Assembly: GCA_963765585.1 (NCBI GenBank)
Contig: CAVXXB010000010.1
Coordinates: 214,734-278,733 of the forward strand
Source of the DNA: CAVXXB01 sp963765585
GTDB taxonomy: Bacteria > Calditrichota > Calditrichia > JAJRVZ01
Direction of reading: 5' to 3'
DNA length: 64,000 bases
Made by a program: the position numbers and the translations under genes. Shown here piece by piece: positions 18,423-27,065 of this stretch; the stretch's first letter is position 1, and every line of letters starts with the position of its first letter. The notes beneath the pieces were generated by a model. The model saw nothing but the letters and a program-made list of their open reading frames with translations, was not told where the DNA came from and ran no database searches.

Positions 18423-19216
18423 TGAATACCTGTAAAATTTATCGGAAAAAAATGTTAGACGCATTTTATCAGCATCTGACTGCACAGGCTCAGGATGAGT
18501 TCAACAGACATCTAAGCGGATGTACAAGTTGTACTACTGAATACGCCGAATTGGAAAAAAGTCTGTCGCTTATGAATCAGCGGGTCCGGCCGGAACCTGA
18601 TGAGGGATTTGAAGAGCGTTTGTGGCAAAATGTAAGATCCGGAATTGAAACTCAGGACCGGAGATTAGGTGTGGCAACGGTATCTGAAAAAATAATTGAA
18701 ATCTTTAAAAATCGCAATCTGAGATATAGTCTCGCTTTAGCAGCAAGTATGCTGATCATTGGAATCTTTATCGGAAAGTACATGGACCGGGAAACATCAA
18801 ATGATCAGATCGTCAAAACAGTGGTACACAGTGAAAATTCGGCTTTCGTAAGAGCTGGAAAATATGTGGATCGCTCCAAAGTACTATTATTGGGAATTTT
18901 AAATCATGATCCAATGGACCGAATGGGATTGGAATCACAAAAGAGAATTTCTCAGAACATGGTCAGAGAGGCGGCGATTTTAAAAAATGAATTAAAGGAT
19001 TCTCAAGACCGCGTATTGGCACATCTAATAGGCGAACTGGAGGTTATACTGCTGCAAATTGCCAGCCTTGAAGCCGACTATGATCTTGAATCGGTGGAGC
19101 TCATTCAAAGTGGGATTGAGCATAAAGGGTTATTATTTAAAATAAATTTGAATCAGGCATTGTCAGAAACAGGAAAAGAGGTAACCAGTGAGAAGCAAAA
19201 TAAAATTGGGATTTAA
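18422..19216 (+). CDS. anti-sigma factor with zinc-finger (zf-HC2) domain
   Basis: About 264 residues. The N-terminal zf-HC2 motif is seen as HLSGCTSC (residues about 34-41), one membrane helix lies near 104-120 (LALAASMLIIGIFIGKYM), and a periplasmic domain of about 145 residues follows that is helical and without a recognised family. GAGG sits 8 bases before ATG 18422, preferred over the GTG at 18419. It should bind the preceding sigma factor, with the outer domain or the HEAT proteins acting as signal input. Confidence 0.88.
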   Translation: MNTCKIYRKKMLDAFYQHLTAQAQDEFNRHLSGCTSCTTEYAELEKSLSLMNQRVRPEPDEGFEERLWQNVRSGIETQDRRLGVATVSEKIIEIFKNRNLRYSLALAASMLIIGIFIGKYMDRETSNDQIVKTVVHSENSAFVRAGKYVDRSKVLLLGILNHDPMDRMGLESQKRISQNMVREAAILKNELKDSQDRVLAHLIGELEVILLQIASLEADYDLESVELIQSGIEHKGLLFKINLNQALSETGKEVTSEKQNKIGI

Positions 19217-20921
19217 CAGGAAAAATCACATAACAGGAATGACATCATTACTGTTATGTTTGTTATTTCTACACTCTTCTTATACCGCCTCAGCAGCATG
19301 GCCGGATGAAAATGAGGATAAAGCCAGACAGGCATATGAAACGGCCTATAATCAGGTTCTAAATGAAAACTGGAGCAAAGCGATAACCGATCTGGAGAAG
19401 GTGATTCAGCAATTTTCAGATAGCCGTTGGGCAGATGATGCCCGGTTCTGGCAGTGCTATGCCCGTGAAAAATCTGATTCAGATCCGGAAACAGCCTTTA
19501 AATGTTATCAAAAATTTATTGATGAGTATTCCGGCAGCAAATGGGTGGGTGAGGCCAAATCCAAAATGATCCTCTTGGCAGAGAAACTGAGTGCAATGGG
19601 TAAATACGAATATCAGGCGATGGTATCTGCTATGAAAAAAGATCAAAATGAAGAAATTGTCTCCACTGCCATACAAGCGCTACAATCTATAGATGATGAA
19701 AGCGCAATGATACAATTGATTGACATATATGATAAAACCACAAAACAGAATGTCCGGGAAAAAATAATATTTGTATTGGGTACTTCTGATCATCAATCTG
19801 CAAAAGACAAACTTATGCAAATTGCAAAAAATGATGCATCGCCGGAGATGCAAAAAAAAGCAATCTTCTGGATCGGGCAGGGGACAGAGTCGAAAGAAGT
19901 GATTCAGTTTTTAAAGACCATTATTGAAACATCGAAAGATCCGGAAATAAGAGATAAAGCCATATTCTCAATCGGCCAGGCAGATCCGGATCTGGGTATG
20001 CCGGTTCTGTCAGATCTGGCGCTTAATCATAAAGATGCAGAAGTCAGAGCCAAGGCGGTGTTCTGGCTAAGTCAGGCCGAACCATCTGATTCGATCGTGA
20101 AAACCCTGAATTCAATTATAGCAAACGATCCGTCCGAGGAAGTTCGGGAGAAAGCCGTATTCTCAATAAGTCAGTTGCCTGCAGAATATGCAGTCCCCGC
20201 GCTAATCGATATTCTGCATAATAATACAGATTCGGAACTAAAGGAGAATGCGGTGTTCTGGCTGAGTCAACATGCCGATAATCCCAGGGTGATTGAAGAA
20301 CTAGAACGCATCATCAATGAAGAATCAAATCTAAAATTACAGGAAAAGGCCGTTTTTTCAATAAGCCAAATGGAAACTGAAAAATCCAGAGCCATTTTAA
20401 TGCGTTTGGCAAAAGAACATAAAAATAAAGAAATCCGTGCCAAATCTGTTTTCTGGCTGGGGCAACATGCAGATACGGAAGAAACGGTCACCTTTTTGAC
20501 CGGGATTGCGAAGAATGATCCGGAAGAAGACATCCGTAAAAGTGCCATACATGCGATGGGGCAGGCATCACCTGAGTTCGCTGTCCCGGCGCTGGCGGAG
20601 TTGGCAAGGAGTGATGCACCGGTTGAAACCCGTAAGAATGCTGTCTTTTGGCTGGGCCAGATGGAACAAGATGAAAATGCCTTATCTGTTCTGAAGCAAC
20701 TCGTCACAGATGATCCGGATATAGAGATCAGAGCAAATGCACTTTTTAGCATAGCGCAATCTTCTTCACCGGAAACCGCGCCATACCTGGTTGATATTGC
20801 TAAAAATCACCCGGATTATGAAGTTAGAAAAAAGGCCATATTCTGGCTTGGGCAAAGTGACGATCCCCAGGCAAAGAAGGCTCTGCTCGATATTATCCAG
20901 GATGGATCAAAAGAAAGGTAG
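19188..20921 (+). CDS. exported TPR/HEAT-repeat protein with two alternating repeat types
   Basis: 577 residues. The GTG at 19188 is preceded by AGAGG and overlaps the anti-sigma gene. A signal segment ends near TASA (about residue 36). Then come two TPR-like units (about 45-120, TolA/BamD-like) and about 12 HEAT units of about 31 residues. The HEAT units alternate between a KAVFWLGQ type and a KAVFSISQ type in almost strict A-B order to the end (KAIFWLGQSDD). The pattern predicts a curved two-repeat scaffold in the periplasm. It likely belongs to the envelope response controlled by the sigma factor upstream. Confidence 0.85.
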   Translation: MRSKIKLGFNRKNHITGMTSLLLCLLFLHSSYTASAAWPDENEDKARQAYETAYNQVLNENWSKAITDLEKVIQQFSDSRWADDARFWQCYAREKSDSDPETAFKCYQKFIDEYSGSKWVGEAKSKMILLAEKLSAMGKYEYQAMVSAMKKDQNEEIVSTAIQALQSIDDESAMIQLIDIYDKTTKQNVREKIIFVLGTSDHQSAKDKLMQIAKNDASPEMQKKAIFWIGQGTESKEVIQFLKTIIETSKDPEIRDKAIFSIGQADPDLGMPVLSDLALNHKDAEVRAKAVFWLSQAEPSDSIVKTLNSIIANDPSEEVREKAVFSISQLPAEYAVPALIDILHNNTDSELKENAVFWLSQHADNPRVIEELERIINEESNLKLQEKAVFSISQMETEKSRAILMRLAKEHKNKEIRAKSVFWLGQHADTEETVTFLTGIAKNDPEEDIRKSAIHAMGQASPEFAVPALAELARSDAPVETRKNAVFWLGQMEQDENALSVLKQLVTDDPDIEIRANALFSIAQSSSPETAPYLVDIAKNHPDYEVRKKAIFWLGQSDDPQAKKALLDIIQDGSKER

Positions 20922-20927
20922 AATAAA

Positions 20928-21995
20928 ATGAAAAAAATAACTCTGATTCTCATGATTATGGTGCTCTGTTCTCAAATACAGGCTCAATCTTATCAGGTGT
21001 TTCACTTAGATCAGGATACACGGTCATTGGAAGAATTATGGAGTAAAGGGGTACAGAAAGGTGATTCACTCCAAACTGATTATTGGATCGGGTATAGTAT
21101 TATACGTAAAACTTCCCGGCACACTTCCATATCAACACACCATAGCGAAGGCAACCGCCCTCAACTGCAGCAGATATTATATGGCGAATATGAGCAGTAT
21201 CGTAATGATCTGCCTGACTCCGGCGATTCTGAACAAATTTTGAATGAGATGGCAATTCTGATGCAGTTTGAAAGGGATGGAGAACTTAAAGATGTAAAAA
21301 TTTCAGAAATGGAAAGTCAGATTAAACTTAAACAGCTGCCGGTGATCTGGTTGGGTGCACGTGATGACCAGGAGGAAAGTTTTAATTTGCAGAAACAGTT
21401 GTATTCAGAAAGCAAAATACAAGATGTACGCGAAGATCTTATTGTGTTCATATCATTGCATCAGAAACAACCGGAGGTAAAAGACTTTCTGATTGGAATT
21501 ATTGAGAATGAAAAAAACCAGGAACTGCGTGAGGAAGCGGTTTTCTGGTTGGGGCAACAGGAACTGCCTGGCGTCGCTGATTATTTATACAATCTGGCCC
21601 AGAATGATGCCGACGGTGTAATAAGAGAGAAGGCCGTGTTTGCCCTTAGCCAGATTGATACAGATCAGGCGATAGATTATGTGATAGATCTGGCAAAGAA
21701 TGCTAAGGATATGGAAGTCCGCGAACAAGCCATATTCTGGCTGGGGCAGATTGCATCAGAAAAATCATTAAGTCTTTTAGAAGACATTGTTTATGAAGAG
21801 AACGAAACGGAATTGAAGGCGCAAGCCGTATTTGCCTTATCACAGCTGCCTGATAATGAGGGTGTGTCGCCGCTTATTAAAATTGCCAAAGAGCATGAGA
21901 ACATGCAGGTAAGGAAAAAGGCGATTTTCTGGTTGGGCCAATCGGATGATCCGCGCGCCCTGGAGGTGATCATTTCGATAATTAAGAATAATTGA
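20928..21995 (+). CDS. exported HEAT-repeat protein
   Basis: 355 residues. Signal peptide to about residue 20 (IQAQ). The N-terminal 160 residues have no recognised repeat. Then six or so HEAT units alternate EAVFWLGQ, KAVFALSQ, QAIFWLGQ, QAVFALSQ, KAIFWLGQ, the same two-type alternation as the upstream protein. It starts 6 bases after that gene and is the last gene of the ECF operon. It is probably a partner or paralogue that forms a similar or joint scaffold. Confidence 0.85.
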   Translation: MKKITLILMIMVLCSQIQAQSYQVFHLDQDTRSLEELWSKGVQKGDSLQTDYWIGYSIIRKTSRHTSISTHHSEGNRPQLQQILYGEYEQYRNDLPDSGDSEQILNEMAILMQFERDGELKDVKISEMESQIKLKQLPVIWLGARDDQEESFNLQKQLYSESKIQDVREDLIVFISLHQKQPEVKDFLIGIIENEKNQELREEAVFWLGQQELPGVADYLYNLAQNDADGVIREKAVFALSQIDTDQAIDYVIDLAKNAKDMEVREQAIFWLGQIASEKSLSLLEDIVYEENETELKAQAVFALSQLPDNEGVSPLIKIAKEHENMQVRKKAIFWLGQSDDPRALEVIISIIKNN

Positions 21996-22000
21996 TTAAG

Positions 22001-22145
22001 TCGGTTTATTTATAGATTTCTAAGGATAAAGTAATTAGTAATTGGTAATTGGTAATTGGAAATTTGTCATTCGGAACTTGGAATTTATAACCGGTAATTC
22101 GCAAATAACCCTCCCCCTGGTTCCCCCTCGGCCGGTGTTTCACAG
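22001..22145. repeat. heptamer repeat tract (TAATTGG type)
   Basis: TAATTGG/TAATTAG units run from about 22031 to 22065 and decay into related 7-base words. It lies between two convergent genes. No T-run terminator is seen. Confidence 0.6.
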
Positions 22146-23342
22146 TTATTTCATCTTCATAACAACAAAGGTCATATCATCACGAGGTTCACTTTTTCCC
22201 ATCCATTTTGTTGCCGCTTCTGTCAATTTCTTGATGATCCTTTCCGGTGTTTCTGTAGCAATTTTTTTGAATAATGATTCTATCCGTGATTCGCCAAAGA
22301 GTTCTCCTTTAGGATTAAAACATTCTGATAGTCCATCGCTGTGAAAAAGAATCGTATCCCCCTTTTTCAGTTCAACCACTTGAGACTGATAGGGGAATCC
22401 GATAAACGCACCAAGCGGCATGCCCCTTAACTGCAACTCTTCAATAGATTTTTCCGATCTCCTATAAATAAATGAGAAAGGCATACCGGCAGAAGATATT
22501 TGTATCTTTTTCTCAGAGATTGTTGCCAATAACATGGCCATAAACATGTTTTTGAATCCCATTTCTTTTAAGGATCTCGACATATTTGTTAACATCTCCT
22601 TTGGATCATCTCCTGCGGCTACTGAATTAAACAATACTTTTGTCGCTGTAACAATTGTTCCCGCCTTAAGTCCGTGGCCTGTCGCATCGCCGATAGCAAA
22701 TGTCAAATTATTGTCATTTTGATAAAAATCATAATAGTCTCCGCCAACTTCCTGAGCCGTTGTCATCGCCACGGCAATATCCAGATAGGGTAACTTGGGG
22801 AGTTTTGATGGAAGCATGGCCAGTTGCAGTTTACGCGCATCTTCCAGGTCTTTTCTCATTTGTTGATTGGTTTGCTCTATTTTTGCGGATGCACGATAAA
22901 GTGCATTTTCAAAATTTTTACGCTTGGTTATATCTGATTGCATACCAATATAATTTGTTACCTGGCCAGAATCGTTACGAATCGGCGTAATGGATAATGC
23001 ATTCCAGAAAGGTGTACCATCTTTTTTATAGTTCAATATCTCCACAAAGCATGGTTTTTCTTCCCGAATGGATCTTCGTATCTCTTCAATTTGTAATGGA
23101 TCAGTATCTTTGCCTTGTAAAAAACGGCAGTTATTTCCCAGAACATCTTCCTGATCATATCCAGTTAACCGTTCAAATCCTTCATTTGCATAAATAATCG
23201 GGTTATCTTGTTGTAAATTGTCGGAAATTGTAATCCCTTCCGCTGCTGCCGCCAAGGCCCGATCTTTCAATTGCAATTGGTAATCAATAGATTTATCAGT
23301 CAGAAGAATAACTTTTTTTGCGATATTTGGTTTAGTCGTCAT
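22146..23342 (-). CDS. LOV-domain SpoIIE/PP2C phosphatase (blue-light-type sensor)
   Basis: 398 residues, cytoplasmic. The PAS domain (about 30-150) is of the LOV type. It has GNNCRFLQ with Cys72 in the position that forms the flavin adduct, NYKKDGTPFWNALSITPI with the flavin-contacting asparagines, and IGMQSDIT with the switch Gln. A coiled linker (150-185) leads to a SpoIIE-type PP2C domain with VGGDYYDF, IGDATGHG, SAGMPFSF, FHSDGLSE and DDMTFVV. Known relatives dephosphorylate STAS-domain anti-anti-sigma factors; the STAS protein at 50699 is a candidate substrate. It is monocistronic and points toward the HEAT operon. Confidence 0.88.
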   Translation of the reverse strand: MTTKPNIAKKVILLTDKSIDYQLQLKDRALAAAAEGITISDNLQQDNPIIYANEGFERLTGYDQEDVLGNNCRFLQGKDTDPLQIEEIRRSIREEKPCFVEILNYKKDGTPFWNALSITPIRNDSGQVTNYIGMQSDITKRKNFENALYRASAKIEQTNQQMRKDLEDARKLQLAMLPSKLPKLPYLDIAVAMTTAQEVGGDYYDFYQNDNNLTFAIGDATGHGLKAGTIVTATKVLFNSVAAGDDPKEMLTNMSRSLKEMGFKNMFMAMLLATISEKKIQISSAGMPFSFIYRRSEKSIEELQLRGMPLGAFIGFPYQSQVVELKKGDTILFHSDGLSECFNPKGELFGESRIESLFKKIATETPERIIKKLTEAATKWMGKSEPRDDMTFVVMKMK

Positions 23343-23458
23343 ACACTTTTTTCTCCCTGATACCGAAAACGGTTAGTAGAGACGTTCCGCACCGAAGATC
23401 CCAATTTACGGAGTGATGCGCCTGCAACTTAGGTTTTTAATTCACTATAATCATAAAA

Positions 23459-24256
23459 CTAAAAAGTAAAATGAGCACTCATCACCAAATAATGCAGCCA
23501 GGCAAAATTATAAACTTCTTCAACATCTGCTCCACCCTCAACAGTCCGATACCCTGCAGAGACACCCCATTGATCATTGAAATTATATCCAAATTGTAGC
23601 GTACCATCTTCGGCCCTTCCCGGTCCACCGGCCAGAGCATCGATATCGAGAAAGATCCACCAGTTATCATTTATGTGATACTCCCCTCTAATATGTAAGA
23701 GGGGAACAAATCCCAAATCAGTCTTTTCTGAGGAAACACTATTTTGTTCAAGTCTAATGACCGCATCACGAATTTTTGCCGTAAAACCGATCCACCAGCG
23801 CCATTGGTCACCATGGTGAAACTTATACGCATATGTTAATCTCCAGGAATTAAACTGGTACGTGGCATCAACCGGCCGACCAGGATCATAAGTTTTTCCG
23901 GCAAAGGAAACCGGTGAGGAAAAGGTGCCTGATTCCGTGTAGCGCAATGGTGCAAGCAATAATCGAATACTATGACGTTCTGTGATTCGCCAGGTAAAAT
24001 AAATACGGACACCCGGAAAAGGTCCTTTTCCGACAAGGTCTACCAGCGAAAAACGGGTTCCATTTTCATTATTGGGGATCTGGACATCATTACGACCTTG
24101 CCAGACGGGCCCAATTTCCAATTGAGTCACAAATCGTTTTAATGAATCACTTTGCCCGGCAATACACGTTGTAACAGGCAGGTTTACCATAATAAGGGCA
24201 ATACCTATGATGATTAACTTTAATTTTTTACAATTTCGATGAAAATAAAAATTCAT
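23459..24256 (-). CDS. predicted outer-membrane beta-barrel protein
   Basis: 265 residues. A signal peptide (hydrophobic core about 13-30, cut near CIAG) is followed by alternating hydrophobic/polar strands rich in Tyr, Trp, Phe and Gly (RWWIGFTAKI, WWIFLDIDAL, WGVSAGYR). It ends in HFTF, an aromatic C-terminal residue typical of barrel insertion signals. The 8-12-strand size resembles OmpW/lipid A deacylase-like small barrels; no specific family is recognised. Function is unknown. Confidence 0.6.
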   Translation of the reverse strand: MNFYFHRNCKKLKLIIIGIALIMVNLPVTTCIAGQSDSLKRFVTQLEIGPVWQGRNDVQIPNNENGTRFSLVDLVGKGPFPGVRIYFTWRITERHSIRLLLAPLRYTESGTFSSPVSFAGKTYDPGRPVDATYQFNSWRLTYAYKFHHGDQWRWWIGFTAKIRDAVIRLEQNSVSSEKTDLGFVPLLHIRGEYHINDNWWIFLDIDALAGGPGRAEDGTLQFGYNFNDQWGVSAGYRTVEGGADVEEVYNFAWLHYLVMSAHFTF

Positions 24257-24980
24257 GATTTAACCCCCAATTGATTTTGATTTAAAAACGCATTTATTTT
24301 TACATTTCACTAATCATCGTTTTAATGTCCGGTAAGAAAATATTGTATCCTAAATTTACTGAATATGACTACAATTTGCAGGGGTAATATAGTAAAAAAT
24401 AATAGTTAAGTGGCTTTTTCATATCAGGATTGATCAATAATACCCCTTATATCCACTATAAACAATAATTTATTATATTGTTTCCTTATACTATAATAGC
24501 ATCCCTAATATTCGGGAGGGGAGGTAGGGTCAAAAGTTCTATGAAAAAATGAAAAATAGGGTTAAAAGATGAAACCACAGAGCACTCAGAGGAAAACTCT
24601 GAGTCCGCCAGTGGGCGGATCCGCCTACCGGCGTGAAAATCTAAAAGTCGTATTGTTGATCAATTTTAATGTTGACAAATTGAAAGAAGGAATAAGGAAA
24701 GTTATCTTATAAGAGATCACAGAGGGGAGATGATTAGAAATAGCATTAACCTAAATAATATTAATAATTTACTCTGTGTACTCTGCCTGCCCCGTAAATA
24801 TGGCGAAGCCAGACTTGTACGGGGTGGTTATTTTTCACACTACCGGAGGGGATCAAGGGAGTGGGTCATGAAAAATTCCCAATTCCCGGTTCCTATTTTC
24901 CAGTTTTCTTTCCATTAAAATAATTCCCCATATATCGCTTATTAATACCACTATTTTTTTAAAAAACACAAATAAATCTC

Positions 24981-25009
24981 TTGACATCTATGTTTTTACT
25001 GTCTATATT
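24981..25009 (+). promoter_or_regulatory. near-consensus sigma70 promoter of the PP2C/GntR operon
   Basis: TTGACA (24981-24986), an exact 17-base spacer, then TATATT (25004-25009). This is the best promoter in the window. It is 135 bases before the PP2C start, giving a leader of about 125 bases. Confidence 0.75.
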
Positions 25010-25020
25010 GTCTATAGACA
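25000..25020. promoter_or_regulatory. candidate GntR operator overlapping the promoter
   Basis: TGTCTATA occurs at 25000-25007 and again at 25009-25016, where it is half of the perfect palindrome TGTCTATAGACA (25009-25020). This overlaps the -10 box and the start region, a position for repression. The GntR-family gene at the end of the operon is the obvious candidate binder. Confidence 0.5.
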
Positions 25021-25143
25021 CACAATCAAAATAAAACAATATATACAACACATACAATATTGATATATAATACAGATACTTTTTCTAGTTGATTGTTGAT
25101 TATCCGAGCCTGAATTGTTTTTATAAAGCGTATTGGAGTGTGG

Positions 25144-25926
25144 ATGACGTACCTGCCAAAGAAACTAAACTTCATAAATTATAATCCGGAAAATTCATAT
25201 AACGATAATTCGTTATTCCTGGGTAAATACAACTCATACCGTAAGGTGACATATTCACCCTTAACCATGGGGCAAAGGGTTTCGGTAGCGGCATTCTCTG
25301 AGCCTTCACGCGTAGTCGGTGGTGATTTTTATGAAATTTTTCCTATAGATGGAACAAAAGTAGGTGTAATAATTGCAGATGCATGTGGAAAGGGGCTGGG
25401 GGCAGCCAAAATGATCCTGCATATTCAGAGTCTGCTTAAAATTGAAATGGAAAATGGGCATTCCGTTGAGCAGACTCTGCAGAGTATGAATGATGATCTG
25501 GAGTTTTCTGTTAGAAGCGATAAGTTTGTAACATTGTTTTTTGGTATTCTGGATACCGCAACAATGGAATTTGAATATGGAAATGCCGGGCATGATTTGC
25601 CACTTATATTTCATTCAGACAACACATATGAGTGGCTTGATTCTACCGGACCTGGATTAGGAATTATTCCGGGTGCAAACTTTGATACCAGAAGGCATTT
25701 TTTGAAACAAAATGATTTACTCTTTCTCTACACTGACGGTATAACGGATGTGTTTGATGACTATTCTGAAATTTATGGCGAGAAGCGAATGCTCGAATGT
25801 CTCTCGCGCCATCGTTGGTATCCACCGGAATCAATTATTGATGCGATTATTCGGGATGCCGAAAAGTTTTCATCTTTTGACACAGTATCCGATGACCGGA
25901 CTATGATTGTAATGAAAATATTATAG
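25144..25926 (+). CDS. SpoIIE-type PP2C serine phosphatase
   Basis: About 260 residues, soluble. After a 50-residue N-terminal tail of no known family comes a complete PP2C SpoIIE domain: VVGGDFYEIF, IADACGKGLGAAKM, FGILDTATMEFEYGNAGHD, YTDGITDVFDD, and SDDRTMIVM with metal aspartates. ATG 25144 is 5 bases from GGAG (25135-25138), while the GTG at 25138 would overlap that site. It is followed by a small helical protein and a GntR regulator in one unit. It likely acts on a phosphorylated STAS protein in a partner-switching pathway. Confidence 0.87.
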   Translation: MTYLPKKLNFINYNPENSYNDNSLFLGKYNSYRKVTYSPLTMGQRVSVAAFSEPSRVVGGDFYEIFPIDGTKVGVIIADACGKGLGAAKMILHIQSLLKIEMENGHSVEQTLQSMNDDLEFSVRSDKFVTLFFGILDTATMEFEYGNAGHDLPLIFHSDNTYEWLDSTGPGLGIIPGANFDTRRHFLKQNDLLFLYTDGITDVFDDYSEIYGEKRMLECLSRHRWYPPESIIDAIIRDAEKFSSFDTVSDDRTMIVMKIL

Positions 25927-25945
25927 AATATCGGGGAAAAAAGCC

Positions 25946-26290
25946 ATGCAGCGATCTGATGATGTACACAAAAAACTCGTTTCAGTTTCTATGCAAATTA
26001 TGGATCTTTGTTCACCGGTTTCACGTGCAGCACTGAAAAAGTATCTTGATCAGGAACTGGTAAAGCATAGTACGGATTCCGTTGTTGATTTTGCAAACCA
26101 GCAGCTGCAATACTGCAGGCTGGAAATGGATGATGATACCTTTAGTATTGTCCAGAAGTTGAAGGAAACGATTGTTTTGCTAGAAGTATTGCGAAATTCT
26201 GAAATAGTAAGTGAAAAGGAGATTTATCCGATAGTGATGGAGTGCGGCGAGTTGCTTGACTTACTACAAGACCAAAAAAGTTTTAACTAA
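25946..26290 (+). CDS. small helical protein of unknown function
   Basis: 114 residues, predicted all-alpha, acidic, with three Cys, no signal or membrane segment. It is not recognised. It starts 19 bases after the PP2C stop with GGGGAAAA upstream. Position between a SpoIIE phosphatase and a regulator suggests an accessory or substrate role, but nothing in the sequence shows it. Confidence 0.6.
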   Translation: MQRSDDVHKKLVSVSMQIMDLCSPVSRAALKKYLDQELVKHSTDSVVDFANQQLQYCRLEMDDDTFSIVQKLKETIVLLEVLRNSEIVSEKEIYPIVMECGELLDLLQDQKSFN

Positions 26291-26304
26291 TAACTATTTA
26301 TAAT

Positions 26305-26331
26305 CTCCTCCGGAAATTATTTCCGGAGGAG
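26305..26331 (+). terminator. strong hairpin between the helical protein and the GntR gene
   Basis: CTCCTCCGGAAAT and ATTTCCGGAGGAG are perfect 13-base arms around one base. The right arm contains a GGAGGAGG Shine-Dalgarno-like run, but the next start (TTG 26353) is about 20 bases away. Only a short T-run (CCATTTTA) follows, so it may attenuate rather than end transcription. Confidence 0.5.
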
Positions 26332-26352
26332 GACCATTTTACAGGACTATAA

Positions 26353-26737
26353 TTGAATTTATCTCTTGATGACAAGTTAAGTGAACCATTACAGAGTCAA
26401 CTGACACGACAGATCAGGGCAATGATTCTGAGCAGGGAGTTGCCGCAGGGAACGTCTGTCCTGTCCATTCGTGGCGCTGGCAAAATCCGAAAATATCAGC
26501 ATTATTACAGTTCAGCGTGCCTATAATAATCTTGAACGGGAAGGGCTGATTCATTCCCGCCGTGGAAAAGGATTTTATGTCTCTCTGATCCGTGATGTCA
26601 CCCGAAAAACCATCGCCAAAAAAAGACTATCAGAAAGTGCCGAACCCCTCATTCGTACTGCTAATTCCGAAGGCCTCGACGCACCGGAAATCACCGGAGT
26701 CATAGACGGAATTATCAAGAAGATAAAAGTGAAATAG
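26353..26737 (+). CDS. GntR/YtrA-type regulator, one frameshift near 26473
   Basis: About 127 residues after removing one base. The first part starts at TTG 26353 directly after a TAA, with AGGA 7 bases upstream: LSEPLQSQLTRQIRAMILS, then GTSVLSIR. Removing one G in CGTGGCGCTGG continues into ALAKSENISIITVQRAYNN and LEREGLIHSRRGKGFYV, a canonical GntR winged helix. The short C-terminal tail is that of the YtrA subgroup, which has no large ligand domain. Expected binding site: the TGTCTATAGACA palindrome at the head of the operon. Confidence 0.78.
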
Positions 26738-27065
26738 TTGTGACTCGGTACTCGGTACTCGTTACTCGTTACTCGGAATTTGGATTTGTAGCCGAAAATT
26801 TTTAATCTTCAAGTCCCAAGTCCCAAGTCCCAATTCCCAATTCCCAATTCCCAGTTCCTAATTCTCTCTCTAACCAGAAGATTCCTCACTTCGCTCAGAA
26901 TGACACGAACATAAATTCCAATTTCTAACTCCTAACTCCTAACTTCTAACTTCTAATCTCTAATCTCTAATCTCTAATCTAATCTTAAATTCCTGTGTTT
27001 TGATATTATAGAATTATTTATATTCAGATACTTCTATTATATAAATCAATATTAAGGGACATGGA
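26738..27065. repeat. heptamer repeat tract of four different word types
   Basis: Successive 7-base tandem blocks: ACTCGGT/ACTCGTT (about 26745-26780), AGTCCCA and ATTCCCA (about 26812-26860), then CTCCTAA/CTTCTAA/TCTCTAA (about 26923-26985). Each changes gradually into the next. No gene is seen. Confidence 0.75.

Larger units (their letters stand above)
24257..25137. other. 881-bp regulatory and repeat gap
   Basis: AT-rich DNA with period-9 repeats (24572-24605, CCACAGAGCACTCAGAGG), GC-rich inverted pieces near 24606-24640 (GGCGGATCCGCC core) and the strong promoter/operator at 24981-25020. A 62-codon frame at 24730 has no family features and runs through repeat words; it is not called. Confidence 0.5.

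Noticed and set aside
24730..24918. 62-codon ORF
   Set aside because: Runs through repeat words, no ribosome site, no recognisable features.
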